Shown in pieces: positions 47,231-56,643 of a DNA stretch of 64,000 nucleotides. The stretch is taken from assembly GCF_014596465.1 (NCBI RefSeq), contig NZ_MECK01000013.1:19746-83745 (forward strand), given 5' to 3'. Position numbers and translations under genes: made by a program. Within the stretch, counting starts at the first letter, position 1. Every line of letters begins with the position of its first letter. This DNA is from Streptomyces sp. CBMA123. GTDB taxonomy: Bacteria > Actinomycetota > Actinomycetes > Streptomycetales > Streptomycetaceae. Under the pieces are notes generated by a model. It saw only the letters and a list, made by a program, of their open reading frames with translations. It ran no database searches and was not told the origin of the DNA.

Positions 47231-50200
47231 CAACGGAGCCCGGTCGCGGCCCCGATGGAACAGGACGGTCGGCCGTCCTCGTCGATCCTGCCGCCGTGCT
47301 CGCCCACGAGTCGCAGCTGACCGTGCTGGAGCTGTTCGAGAAGCAGGCGGGTTCAGCGCCCGACCTCGTCGCGCTGTGCAGGGGTGAGGACGAGCTGAGC
47401 TACGGCGATCTCCTGACGCTCGTGCGACGGCTGGCCGCGGGCCTGCGGGCGGCCGGGGTCCAACCGGGCCAGACCGTGGCGGTCGACGGCGGGCGCTCCG
47501 TCGCGACCATGGCCTGTCTGCTGGGCACCATGTGGTCCGGCGCCGTACTGCTTCCGCTGGACCCGACGCAGTCTGCGACCCGCAAGTCCGAGCTCCTGGC
47601 GGAGGCGGACGCGGTGCTACTGCTGCTCCCCGACGCCACTCCCGGCGGCGCCACTGACGAGCTACCCGGAGGCGTCCGCGCCCTGACCGCAGCCGAACTG
47701 GAGGCACTGTCAGCGGACGCGGTCGTCCCGCAGCCGCCGTCGCCGCAGTCCGCGTCCTACCTGTTCTTCACCTCGGGGACCACCGGACGGCCGCGCGGCC
47801 TCGTCGGCCGACACAGCTCGCTGAGCCACTTCATCGCCTGGGCAGCACGGCACTTCGGCCTCGGGCCGGGTGACCGGGTGGGCCAGCTGTCCGCTCTCAC
47901 CTTCGACGGAGTCCTCAAGGACCTCCTTCCCGCGCTGACCAGCGGCGCGACGGTCTGCCTGCCTCCGATGGACCGACCGTTCGACGACACCGAACCGCTC
48001 ATGGCCTGGATCGGCCACGCCCGGCTCACCGTGCTGCAGACGGTCCCCAGCGTGTTCGGCGCGCTGCTCGCCACGGACGCCCGGACCACGGCCGATCTGT
48101 CGGCGCTGCGGCTGATCCTCCTGTCCGGCGACCTCCTCCAGGGCACGCTGGTCACCCAGTGGCGCGCCGCGTTCCCGGACGTCACTGCCAGGATGTTCAA
48201 CCTGTACGGAACCACTGAGGCGACCATCCTCAAGTCCTGCTACCCGATCCCGGAGGTGATCGGGGAAGGCGCGCTGCCGGTGGGCAAGGGGATCCAAGGC
48301 GCCCAGCTCCTCGTGGTCGACGAGCTGGGCCGGCTGTGCGGCCCGGGGGAACTGGGCGAGGTCCTGATCCGCTCGCCCCATCTGGTGCTCGGGCGGCTCC
48401 GCCCGGCAGCGGGCGAGCCGCCGCTCTTCGAGGTCAATCCGTTCCGCCCGGACGACCCGGACGACCTGGTGCAGCGCACCGGCGACCTCGGCCGCTACAC
48501 CCCCGAAGGCGACGTCGTGATCATCGGGCGCCGCGACGACCAGGTGAAGGTCCGCGGTGTCCGGGTGCAGCCGGACGAGGTGGGCGCGATCCTCGCTGAC
48601 CATCCCGGCCTCCAAGCGGCGGCAGTCGTCTCCCGCCGGAACCAGCGTGGGGAAACGGAGCTGGTCGCCTACGTGGTGCCCGCCGCCGACGCGTCCATCA
48701 CCCCCCAGGACGTCCGCGACACCGTGGCCGAGCGCCTGTCGACCGCAGTGGTCCCCTCTCACGTCGTGGTGCTCGACGCCCTTCCGCTCACACTGCACGG
48801 CAAGCTCGACCGACGTGCACTGCCCACCCCGCCGGTTCCGGCTGCGGACCACGGCGACGGCCCTGCCTGGGAGTCGCCGACCGAGCAGGCCGTGGCGGAG
48901 ATCTGGGCGGAAGTGCTCGACTGCGCGCCACCGCCACGGACAGCCGATTTCTTCTCCCTGGGCGGACACTCCCTCCTGATGGTCCGGGTCCTCTCCCGGC
49001 TGCGGCGCGACTTCGGCGTCGACCTCCCGCTCCACCGGTTCTTCGACGCGCCGACCGTGCCGGCCCTGGCCACCGCCGTGGACGAGGTACGCCGGGCCCC
49101 CGGCCCCGCGCCGCAGGACGAGTCGATCGTCCCCCTCCCCAGGACCGGGCCGATACCGCTCTCCCCCGAACAGGAAGGCGTGTGGTTCCTGGAACAGCAG
49201 GTCCCGCAGGGCAGTGCCTACAACATGGCCGGGCTCTTCGAGCTGCCCGCCGGAATCGGCGACGACCTGGTCGGGTCGGCGCTGGAGCGTGTGGCGGCAC
49301 GGCACGAGGCGCTGCGCACCGCAGTGGTCGAGGTGGACGGACGACCGGTTCAGGAAGTCCTGCCGCCGGACGGTGTCGACTTCCGCCCGCTGCCGCCCGT
49401 CGCCGACGAGGCCTCGGCCCTGGCCCGCCTCGCGGCGGAGGCCGCCGTCCCGTTCGCCCTGGAACAGGGACGCCTGTTCCGCGCACGGCTGATCACGATC
49501 GAGGACGAATCGCCGAGGCGGCTCCTCGGCATCACCGTGCACCACATCGTCTGCGACGGTTGGTCACTGGAGCTCGTCGCCGACGAACTGGACGCTCTCC
49601 TCGCGTCGGCCCTCAAAGGCCGCCCGGTCGAAGAACCGGCCACCACCCCCCTGCAGTACGCCGACCACGTCTTGTGGAACCACAGCCACCGGGACGAGAC
49701 GCGGGAATCGGCCGACGCCGACTTCTGGCGTGACCACCTCGGCGCGTCCACCCCGGTCCTGGACCTTCCGACCAGTCGGCCCCGGCCGGCCGTACGGACC
49801 CACAACGGGGCGACCCGTCGCATCGAGGCTCCGCCCACGCTGGCCGGCCGGCTCGAGGAGTTCTGCCGCCGCCACGGGGCCACCACCTACATGGCGGTGG
49901 TCGCCGCGTTCGGCCTGGTACTGGCCCAGGCCTCCGGCGAGGACTGCGTCGTGCTCGGGACCGACGACGCCGGCCGTGAACGACCGGAGACCGAGGAGGT
50001 GGTGGGGTTCTTCGTCCGTACCCACGCCTACCGCCTCGACCTGGGCGGAGACCCGAGCTTCACGGACGCGCTGGCACGGGTCAAGGCGGCCGTTTTGTCC
50101 GCCCACGAGCACCGGCACCTGGCGTGGGCCAAGGTCGTCGAGGCCCTCAAACCCGAACGGGACGCCAGCCGGACGCCGCTCTTCCAGGCGATGGTGCGGA

Positions 50201-53097
50201 TGCCTCCCCGCAACGTAACCGCCGCCGACCGCCGTGTGCTTCGGCCGGTCGACGTGATCGGCGCGACCGACGCGGCCGGCATCCCCGCGCTGGTGCCCGC
50301 CGCCAAGTTCGACCTGACGCTGGCGGCGACCGAGGGGCCGGCCGGGATCCACTTCGATCTGGAGTACAACACGGATCTCTTCGACGCCGACCTGGCCGAC
50401 GTCCTTGGCCGCCGCGTCGTCACCCTCCTGGAGGCGGCGGTCCTGTCTCCGGAGCGTCCCGGGTCGACCCTGGCACGCCCCACGCCGCACCCGTTCGCCC
50501 AGGAGGTGGAGCGCCGCACCCACCCACGAGTCTTCGACGAGTTCACTCGGGCCGCCGCCGAAGCACCGGACAGCGAGGCCGTCCGGATCGGCGAACACTC
50601 CCTGTCCTATCAGGACCTGGCGGCGACAGTGGCAAGCATCGCCCCCTCCCTGGAGCCCGGCCGGACCGTCGCCGTGCTGGGGGGCAAGCACCCGTCGTCG
50701 ATCGCCGCGGTGCTGGCGGCCCTCGCCCGCGGCACCGTCTTCGTTCCCATTGACGAGGAACTGCCGCCCGAACGTCAGCAGCAGATGGCCCGCATCTCCG
50801 GCGCCACCCTGGTCCTCGCAACCGGACACGACCGCGACCCGCAGTGGCCCGGCGCCGCGGGCCTGCCCGTGGCACACGCGACCGAGCGGACCGCCGAGCC
50901 TGCAGCCACCGTCCGTCCACCGTCACCCGCCGGACCGGGAGGCTCGTCCGACGACCGGCCCGCGTACGTCTTCTTTACATCGGGCACGACCGGAACGCCC
51001 AAAGGCGTCCTCGGCTCCCACGCGGGGCTCGACCACTTCATCTCCTGGGAGCGGGAGGAGTTCGGTATCACGCGGGCCGACCGCTTCGCCCAGCTGACGT
51101 CCTTCTCGTTCGACGCGGTGCTCCGGGACCTCCTGGTGCCGCTCTGCGCGGGAGCGTCGGTGCACATCCCACCGCAACGCGAGCGCGACGACACCCTGCG
51201 GCTGATCGAATGGATCGCTGCGGAGCGGATCAGCGTCGTGCACACGACGCCGAGCGTGCTGTCGTCGTGGCTGGCGCTGGCCGAGGACGCCGCGGACGTG
51301 AAGCTGCCCGAACTGCGGCTGGTCGCCCTCTCGGGTGAACCGCTGACGGACGCGGTGGTGCACCGCTTCCGGGCCCTGTTCCCGGACTGCGACGCGGAGC
51401 TGGTGAGCCTCTACGGGGCGACCGAGACCACGATGATCAAGTCGTTCCAACGGGTCCAGGATCCCCTCCCCGGTCCCGGACAACCGATCGGCCGACCGCT
51501 GCCTGGCACCCAGATCATCGTGCTGGGCAAGGATGGACAGGAGTGCCTGCCCGGAGAGCGCGGCGAGATCGTCGTCAGGACGCCCTACCGCACCCTCGGC
51601 TACCTCGGCCCGACGGCACCGGATGCGTTCCGGCCGAACCCGCACCGCACCGACCCGTCTGACCTCCTCTACTACACGGGGGACGTCGGCGTCGTGCACA
51701 CCGACCACTCCGTGACGCCCCAGGGGCGCAGCAACGGCATGGTCAAACTGCGGGGCGTGAGCGTCCACCCGGCCGAAGTCGCCGCCGCCATCGGCACCCA
51801 CCCCGAGGTCGGCTCCGCAGTGGTGCTCCCGCACGAGGACGATGGCCGGACCGAACTGGTGGGATACGTCGTCCGCACAGCCGGCTCGGCGCTGACCACC
51901 CAGGCGCTGCGTGACCACCTCACCCAGCGGCTGCCGGCGCCTGTCGTCCCCGGACTGCTGTTCTTCCTGGACAGCCTGCCCATGCTGCCCAACGGCAAGG
52001 TCGATCAGACCGCCCTGCGGGGGCGGACCGAGACCGTACGGAAACAGGCCGTCCACTTGGCGCCCCGCAACGCGGCCGAGACCCGGCTGCTCCGCATCTG
52101 GCAGTCCGTCCTGCGCACCGAAGAGATCGGCGTGGAGGACGACTTCTTCGCCAGCGGCGGGCACTCGCTGCTCGCCACCATCCTCATCACTCGCATCCGC
52201 AGGGAGACGGGAGCCGAACTGACCCTTCGCGACCTCCTCCGGGCGCCGAGGATCGACCAACTGGCCCAGGTGATAGCCCGCCTGACCGCCGAGCGGGAGG
52301 ACGACGACCACGGCGCCCTCGTCACGCTGCGCCCAGGGCCGGCCTCGGCGACACCGCTGTTCCTGGTGCACCCCATCGGCGGAGACGTCATCGCGTACCG
52401 GGATCTCGCCCGACTGCTGCCCGGCGACCGCCCCGTCTACGCCTTCCGGGCACCGGGTCTGGACGGCGGCAGCCTGTACTCCGACGTCCGGGAGATGGCG
52501 GCGGTCTACCTGCACGAACTGCGCGAGGTCCAACCGCAGGGACCCTACGCACTCGCCGGCTGGTCCTTGGGCGGTATCGTGGCCTACGAGATCGCCCGCC
52601 AGCTCTCCTTCGACGGTGAGACCGCCGCGCTCCTCGCCATGGTCGACAGCTATGCCCCCGGCAGCCCCGCCTTCGACGGCTTCGACGGGGCGCCGGCCGA
52701 CCATTTGCCCTCGTTCGCCGCCGACGTCGAGCGCGTGGCGGGCGCGCCGGCCGCAGCAGACCTCGGGCGGCTGCTCGATCCGGCCGGCGAGGGGGAGGAC
52801 GACACCCTCACGGAACTCCGCCGCCGCTTCGCCGTCTTCCACGAGCACAGCGTGGCGCTTGGCAACTACCGTGGCCGCCGCGGAAAGCTCACCGGTACGC
52901 GGACGCTCCTCGTCGTCGCACAGGGGCAGCGCCGCCCGGCGGGCGTGGACGCGGTGCTGGGCTGGACGGAGTTCCTGGGCGCGCAGCCGCAGACCGTCAC
53001 CGTCACCGACGCCGACCACTACGACGTCGTGGCGCCGCCCGCGGTCCGCACCACCGCCGAGGCGATCGGCCGGGAGCTGGACTCACTGCTGCCGTGA
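47227..53097 (+). CDS. Bimodular nonribosomal peptide synthetase, A-T-C-A-T-TE
   Basis: A 1956-residue synthetase. Order: adenylation 1 (about 30-520; YLFFTSGTTGRPRG, NLYGTTEAT, QRTGDLGRYT), carrier 1 (Ser582 in GGHSLLM), condensation (about 640-1080; HHIVCDGW with His772-773), adenylation 2 (about 1110-1590; VFFTSGTTGTPKG, LYGATETTM), carrier 2 (Ser1647 in GGHSLLA), thioesterase (Ser1780 in GWSLGG, His near DADHYD). All core residues are present. Starting with A, it can load the first residue, join it to a second and release. My reading of the specificity codes (DGKQLSLILK and DARHASLMIK) has basic residues at position 239 and matches no residue I can name. It lies in an operon with a second synthetase. 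Confidence 0.93.
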   Translation: MTTEPGRGPDGTGRSAVLVDPAAVLAHESQLTVLELFEKQAGSAPDLVALCRGEDELSYGDLLTLVRRLAAGLRAAGVQPGQTVAVDGGRSVATMACLLGTMWSGAVLLPLDPTQSATRKSELLAEADAVLLLLPDATPGGATDELPGGVRALTAAELEALSADAVVPQPPSPQSASYLFFTSGTTGRPRGLVGRHSSLSHFIAWAARHFGLGPGDRVGQLSALTFDGVLKDLLPALTSGATVCLPPMDRPFDDTEPLMAWIGHARLTVLQTVPSVFGALLATDARTTADLSALRLILLSGDLLQGTLVTQWRAAFPDVTARMFNLYGTTEATILKSCYPIPEVIGEGALPVGKGIQGAQLLVVDELGRLCGPGELGEVLIRSPHLVLGRLRPAAGEPPLFEVNPFRPDDPDDLVQRTGDLGRYTPEGDVVIIGRRDDQVKVRGVRVQPDEVGAILADHPGLQAAAVVSRRNQRGETELVAYVVPAADASITPQDVRDTVAERLSTAVVPSHVVVLDALPLTLHGKLDRRALPTPPVPAADHGDGPAWESPTEQAVAEIWAEVLDCAPPPRTADFFSLGGHSLLMVRVLSRLRRDFGVDLPLHRFFDAPTVPALATAVDEVRRAPGPAPQDESIVPLPRTGPIPLSPEQEGVWFLEQQVPQGSAYNMAGLFELPAGIGDDLVGSALERVAARHEALRTAVVEVDGRPVQEVLPPDGVDFRPLPPVADEASALARLAAEAAVPFALEQGRLFRARLITIEDESPRRLLGITVHHIVCDGWSLELVADELDALLASALKGRPVEEPATTPLQYADHVLWNHSHRDETRESADADFWRDHLGASTPVLDLPTSRPRPAVRTHNGATRRIEAPPTLAGRLEEFCRRHGATTYMAVVAAFGLVLAQASGEDCVVLGTDDAGRERPETEEVVGFFVRTHAYRLDLGGDPSFTDALARVKAAVLSAHEHRHLAWAKVVEALKPERDASRTPLFQAMVRMPPRNVTAADRRVLRPVDVIGATDAAGIPALVPAAKFDLTLAATEGPAGIHFDLEYNTDLFDADLADVLGRRVVTLLEAAVLSPERPGSTLARPTPHPFAQEVERRTHPRVFDEFTRAAAEAPDSEAVRIGEHSLSYQDLAATVASIAPSLEPGRTVAVLGGKHPSSIAAVLAALARGTVFVPIDEELPPERQQQMARISGATLVLATGHDRDPQWPGAAGLPVAHATERTAEPAATVRPPSPAGPGGSSDDRPAYVFFTSGTTGTPKGVLGSHAGLDHFISWEREEFGITRADRFAQLTSFSFDAVLRDLLVPLCAGASVHIPPQRERDDTLRLIEWIAAERISVVHTTPSVLSSWLALAEDAADVKLPELRLVALSGEPLTDAVVHRFRALFPDCDAELVSLYGATETTMIKSFQRVQDPLPGPGQPIGRPLPGTQIIVLGKDGQECLPGERGEIVVRTPYRTLGYLGPTAPDAFRPNPHRTDPSDLLYYTGDVGVVHTDHSVTPQGRSNGMVKLRGVSVHPAEVAAAIGTHPEVGSAVVLPHEDDGRTELVGYVVRTAGSALTTQALRDHLTQRLPAPVVPGLLFFLDSLPMLPNGKVDQTALRGRTETVRKQAVHLAPRNAAETRLLRIWQSVLRTEEIGVEDDFFASGGHSLLATILITRIRRETGAELTLRDLLRAPRIDQLAQVIARLTAEREDDDHGALVTLRPGPASATPLFLVHPIGGDVIAYRDLARLLPGDRPVYAFRAPGLDGGSLYSDVREMAAVYLHELREVQPQGPYALAGWSLGGIVAYEIARQLSFDGETAALLAMVDSYAPGSPAFDGFDGAPADHLPSFAADVERVAGAPAAADLGRLLDPAGEGEDDTLTELRRRFAVFHEHSVALGNYRGRRGKLTGTRTLLVVAQGQRRPAGVDAVLGWTEFLGAQPQTVTVTDADHYDVVAPPAVRTTAEAIGRELDSLLP

Positions 53098-53201
53098 CCG
53101 TCTCGGGGGCGCGGCCTCATGCGGACCGCGCCCCCGGGCCGTACCGCCCTGGCACTTTTCCGACCTGAAGACCACCCAATCCGATCGAGACGGAGTTCGC
53201 G

Positions 53202-54260
53202 ATGCGCTTCGGTGTCATGTTCTTCGCCGCCTCTCCCGGAGGCGGTGCGGAGGAGACCTACCGCACCATGCTCGAAGTCGCCAGGCTCGCCGACGCCGGC
53301 GGGCTGAGCGCAGTCTGGACCCCGGAACGACACTTCGACGAGTTCGGCGGCGTCTTCCCCAACCCGGCACTGACCAGTGCGGCACTCGCAACGGTCACCC
53401 AACGCCTGCAACTGCGCGCGGGAAGCCTGATATCACCGCTCCACCACACGGTCCGGGTGGCCGAGGAGTGGTCGGTGGTCGACAACCTGTCCTCGGGCCG
53501 AGCCGCCGTCTCGTTCGGCGCGGGGTGGAACACCAACGACTTCGTCCTGTGCCCCGACCGGTACGCCGACCGCCGCGCCACGATGCTGGAGCAGGTCGAC
53601 ACCGTGCGGCGGCTGTGGCGCGGGGAGAGCGTCGAGCTGGTGAACGGCACCGGTCACCCGACCGAGGTGCGCCTGTACCCGAAGCCCGTGCAGCGGGAAC
53701 TCCCGGTGTGGCTGACGTCCTCCGGCAATCCGCAGACCTTCATTGACGCGGGAGCCGCCGGGGCGAACCTCCTCACCCACCTCATCGGCCAGGACCTGGA
53801 CCAGCTCCGCGACAAGATCGCGCTGTACCGCAAGGCCCGGGCCGACCACGGTCACCAGCCGCAAGGCGGGCTGGTGTCCCTCATGCTCCACACCCACCTC
53901 GATGCCGACGGCGGCACGGCGGAGCTCCGGTCGCGAGGGCCCTTCCGGGAGTACCTCCGCTCGGCCGTCGTACTGGAACGCAAGTCCGCCACCGGCGGCG
54001 GGACCATCAGCGGAGGTCACCAGATCCCCGACGAGGAGATTCCCGGCGACCTCATCGACGAACTGGTCGACGTCACCTACGAGCGGTACCTCCGTCAGGG
54101 CTCCCTGATCGGATCGCCAGCCGAGTGCGCCCCCATGGTCGATCGGTTGGCCCGGATCGGCGTCGACGAGGTGGCCTGCCTGCTCGACTTCGGCCTGACG
54201 GGAAGTGAGATATTGGGCGGAATCGAGCCGTTGATCGAACTCGCGGCGACCTTCAGCTGA
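53202..54260 (+). CDS. Luciferase-like flavin-dependent oxidoreductase (MupA-type)
   Basis: A 352-residue LLM-class flavin enzyme: MRFGVMFFAASPGGGAEETY start, VWTPERHFDEFGGVFPNPAL, LSSGRAAVSFGAGWNTNDFV and PVWLTSSGNPQTFIDAGAAG. This pattern is typical of the MupA/Atu3640 subfamily encoded in NRPS and PKS clusters, where members are associated with hydroxylation. The substrate is unknown and may be carrier-bound. Reduced flavin must come from elsewhere. Start ATG at 53202 has GGAG six bases upstream. It follows the NRPS by 104 bp. Confidence 0.88.
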   Translation: MRFGVMFFAASPGGGAEETYRTMLEVARLADAGGLSAVWTPERHFDEFGGVFPNPALTSAALATVTQRLQLRAGSLISPLHHTVRVAEEWSVVDNLSSGRAAVSFGAGWNTNDFVLCPDRYADRRATMLEQVDTVRRLWRGESVELVNGTGHPTEVRLYPKPVQRELPVWLTSSGNPQTFIDAGAAGANLLTHLIGQDLDQLRDKIALYRKARADHGHQPQGGLVSLMLHTHLDADGGTAELRSRGPFREYLRSAVVLERKSATGGGTISGGHQIPDEEIPGDLIDELVDVTYERYLRQGSLIGSPAECAPMVDRLARIGVDEVACLLDFGLTGSEILGGIEPLIELAATFS

Positions 54261-54297
54261 TCCCAGGCTGGCCCCCGGGCTGCCTTCGGGACGCACA

Positions 54298-55590
54298 ATG
54301 ACAAGGAAGAATCACCAGATGCCGAGCGGACAGCCCAGCTCCCGGCCCCTGACCCGTTCCCGGAGCCTTGCCGCCATCCTCATGCTCGACCAACGCCGGG
54401 CACGTCTGTTCCTGACGATCGCGGGCGTCGACTCGTTCGGAACGGGTCTCTACACCGCGACCTCCGTGCTCTACTTCACCAAGGTCCAGCACTTCTCCAT
54501 CACCTCCGTCGGCCTCGCCCTATCCGCGGGAAGCATCACGGCCCTGCTGGCCAGCCTCCTCCTCGGGCGGGTGGCCGACCACTACGGCGCCCGGCCGACG
54601 TTGATCGTGCTCTTCCTGATCCGGGCGGTGGGCTACACCCTCTACATCACCGCCTCCCAGTACTGGGCGTTCTTCGCCCTGACCTGCCTGCTGTCCTGCG
54701 CCGACCGGGCCAGTACGCCGATCAACCAGGCCCTGATCAGCACGGTCTTCGCCGACCGGGAACGAGCCACGGTGCTGGGCACGGTGATGGCGGTGCGCAA
54801 CGGCGCCATCGTGCTCGGTTCCGCGACCGCCACTATCCCGGTCCTCCTCGACTCGTCCGCCCTGTACGCGGTGGGCATCGCGGTCAACGGCGTCTCGTTC
54901 GCCGTCGCGGCCCTGCTGCTGCGAGGGCTGCGGGTGCCAGTCTCTCTGCCCGCCGGGCCCACGGAGCGGGACGCGGCCGTACGCTCCCCCATGCGGGATG
55001 CCCGGTTCGTGCTGATCACCGTGGTCAACGGCTTCCTCTTCACCCACGTCACCATCCTCACCGTGGTGATGCCGCTCTGGGTGACCGAGCACACCAGCGC
55101 TCCCCGCTGGGCCCTCACCTTGGTGCTCGCCGTGAACGCGGTGACCGCCATGCTGATCCAGATACCCCTCAACCGACGCACGGCCGGCTTCCGCCCGGCC
55201 GCCCACGCGATGGCCGCCGCCGGACTCGCGGTGGGGCTGTCCTGCGTCCTGTACGCGGGGTCCGGAACGACCTCCGCCCCGCTTGTGGCCGTCGGGCTCC
55301 TCGTCGTGGCCGTCCTCGTCCACACGGTCGGCGCCTGTCTGCACCTGGCCGGCACCTACCTGTCGTTCGAACTGTCGCCGAGCCGGGCCCGCAGCCGCTA
55401 CCTCTCCTTCTTCAACCTCGGGCGGGTGGGGCAGGACCTCGTGGGCCCCACGCTCCTGACCGCGGCGCTGCTCCGGCACACCTCGTACTCCTGGTGGCTG
55501 GTCGGGGCCTCCGTGGCTGCCATGGGAGTTCTCCCCTCGCTGCTCCTCCGTGAGCCGCCCCTTCCGACCGCGGAGCAAGGACCATGTTGA
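54298..55590 (+). CDS. MFS transporter (probable product exporter)
   Basis: A 430-residue major facilitator with about 12 membrane segments. The LLLGRVADHYGARP loop between helices 2 and 3 matches the MFS signature, and the second half opens after a charged loop (PTERDAAVRSPMRDAR). In this setting it most likely exports the peptide or gives self-resistance. ATG at 54298 has a weak ribosome site; ATG at 54319 has AAGGAAG nine bases upstream and may be the real start. Its TGA overlaps the dehydratase ATG. Confidence 0.85.
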   Translation: MTRKNHQMPSGQPSSRPLTRSRSLAAILMLDQRRARLFLTIAGVDSFGTGLYTATSVLYFTKVQHFSITSVGLALSAGSITALLASLLLGRVADHYGARPTLIVLFLIRAVGYTLYITASQYWAFFALTCLLSCADRASTPINQALISTVFADRERATVLGTVMAVRNGAIVLGSATATIPVLLDSSALYAVGIAVNGVSFAVAALLLRGLRVPVSLPAGPTERDAAVRSPMRDARFVLITVVNGFLFTHVTILTVVMPLWVTEHTSAPRWALTLVLAVNAVTAMLIQIPLNRRTAGFRPAAHAMAAAGLAVGLSCVLYAGSGTTSAPLVAVGLLVVAVLVHTVGACLHLAGTYLSFELSPSRARSRYLSFFNLGRVGQDLVGPTLLTAALLRHTSYSWWLVGASVAAMGVLPSLLLREPPLPTAEQGPC

Positions 55591-56555
55591 TCAGTGATGT
55601 GACGTCAGCCGCGAAACGGATCTCCGGCCGTGTGGTCCGCACGCCGGTGATCACGCTGCCCGAGCTCGATGCTGCTGTGGGCGCACGTGTGGTCCTCAAG
55701 TCCGAACTGCACCAGCACACCGGCGCGTTCAAGATCCGAGGCGCTCTGAACAAGCTACTGGCCGCAGACCCCGGGTCACGGCGCCAGGGCGTCGTGGCAG
55801 CTTCCTCCGGCAACTTCGGCCGAGCCGTGGCCATGGTCGCCCAGCAGTTCGGCATACCAGCCCACGTGGTGCTGCCCGGTGATGTCCCAGAGGTCAAGGT
55901 GGCCGCGGTGCGCGCGCACCAGGCTCACGTGGTCCACTACGACCCCTTACGGGACGATCGCGACGTCATCACCGCCGACCTGGCGGACCGCCTGGGCCTG
56001 CGGGTGCTCCCCTCCTCGGACGACCCCGACGTCGCGGCCGGCCACGGCACACTCGCCCTCGAACTCTTCGACCAAGCAGGCGCGTTGGACCTCCTGGTCG
56101 TGCCGGTCGGCGGCGGCGGACTCGCGGCGGGCTGCGCGACCGTGGCCAAAGCGCTCAACCCGCGCATCCAGGTCGTCGGCGTCGAGCCGGCCGACGGGGA
56201 CGACACCGCCCGCTCGCTGCGCGCCGGCCACCGTGTCAGCATTCCCACCCCGTCGACCATCGCCGACGGCCTGCGCCACCGCGCGCCGGGCCGCTTCACG
56301 TTCGAGGTGAACAGCCGGCTCCTCGACCGGATCGACACCGTAACGAACGAGCAGATCGTGGCGGCCATGGAGTTCCTCTGGCGCCACGGCCGCCTCATGG
56401 CCGAGCCCAGCGGTGCCTGCGCGCTGGCAGCCCTCCTGGCGCACCACCGCGGTCCGACCGGCTTGCGGATCGGAGTCGTGCTGTCTGGCGGCAACATCCA
56501 ACCGGACCGGTTCCACCGGATGCTCGCGGCCGACACCGCAGCCAAGTACGTCTGA
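55584..56555 (+). CDS. PLP-dependent threonine/serine dehydratase homologue
   Basis: A 323-residue fold-type II PLP enzyme. Lys50 in HTGAFKIRGALNK is the Schiff-base lysine, SSGNFGRAVA binds the substrate carboxylate, and VPVGGGGLAAG is the phosphate loop. There is no carboxyl regulatory ACT domain, so it is of the short catabolic/biosynthetic type. It may dehydrate or beta-substitute a Ser/Thr-like amino acid to supply a building block. The codon at 55947-55949 is an in-frame TTA (Leu122), rare in Streptomyces and dependent on the bldA tRNA. Start ATG 55584 overlaps the MFS stop. Confidence 0.88.
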   Translation: MLISDVTSAAKRISGRVVRTPVITLPELDAAVGARVVLKSELHQHTGAFKIRGALNKLLAADPGSRRQGVVAASSGNFGRAVAMVAQQFGIPAHVVLPGDVPEVKVAAVRAHQAHVVHYDPLRDDRDVITADLADRLGLRVLPSSDDPDVAAGHGTLALELFDQAGALDLLVVPVGGGGLAAGCATVAKALNPRIQVVGVEPADGDDTARSLRAGHRVSIPTPSTIADGLRHRAPGRFTFEVNSRLLDRIDTVTNEQIVAAMEFLWRHGRLMAEPSGACALAALLAHHRGPTGLRIGVVLSGGNIQPDRFHRMLAADTAAKYV

Positions 56556-56592
56556 CCGGGAACACACTTCTCAGCCGAAGGAACACCGGAAA

Positions 56593-56643
56593 GTGACCAC
56601 CACACGGCGGACATCCGCCCAGACCTCCCTCCCTCGCCGATGA
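56593..56643 (+). CDS. 16-residue bridging frame upstream of the condensation gene
   Basis: GTG at 56593 begins a frame encoding VTTTRRTSAQTSLPRR, whose TGA overlaps the ATG of the condensation-domain gene (ATGA at 56640). AAGGA lies about ten bases upstream, whereas the condensation gene has no ribosome site of its own. It probably acts as a translational coupler. Confidence 0.45.
   Translation: MTTTRRTSAQTSLPRR

Noticed and set aside
50923..53019. Long minus-strand frame opposite the NRPS
   Set aside because: Antisense shadow; no motifs, and the plus strand encodes intact A, T and TE domains.
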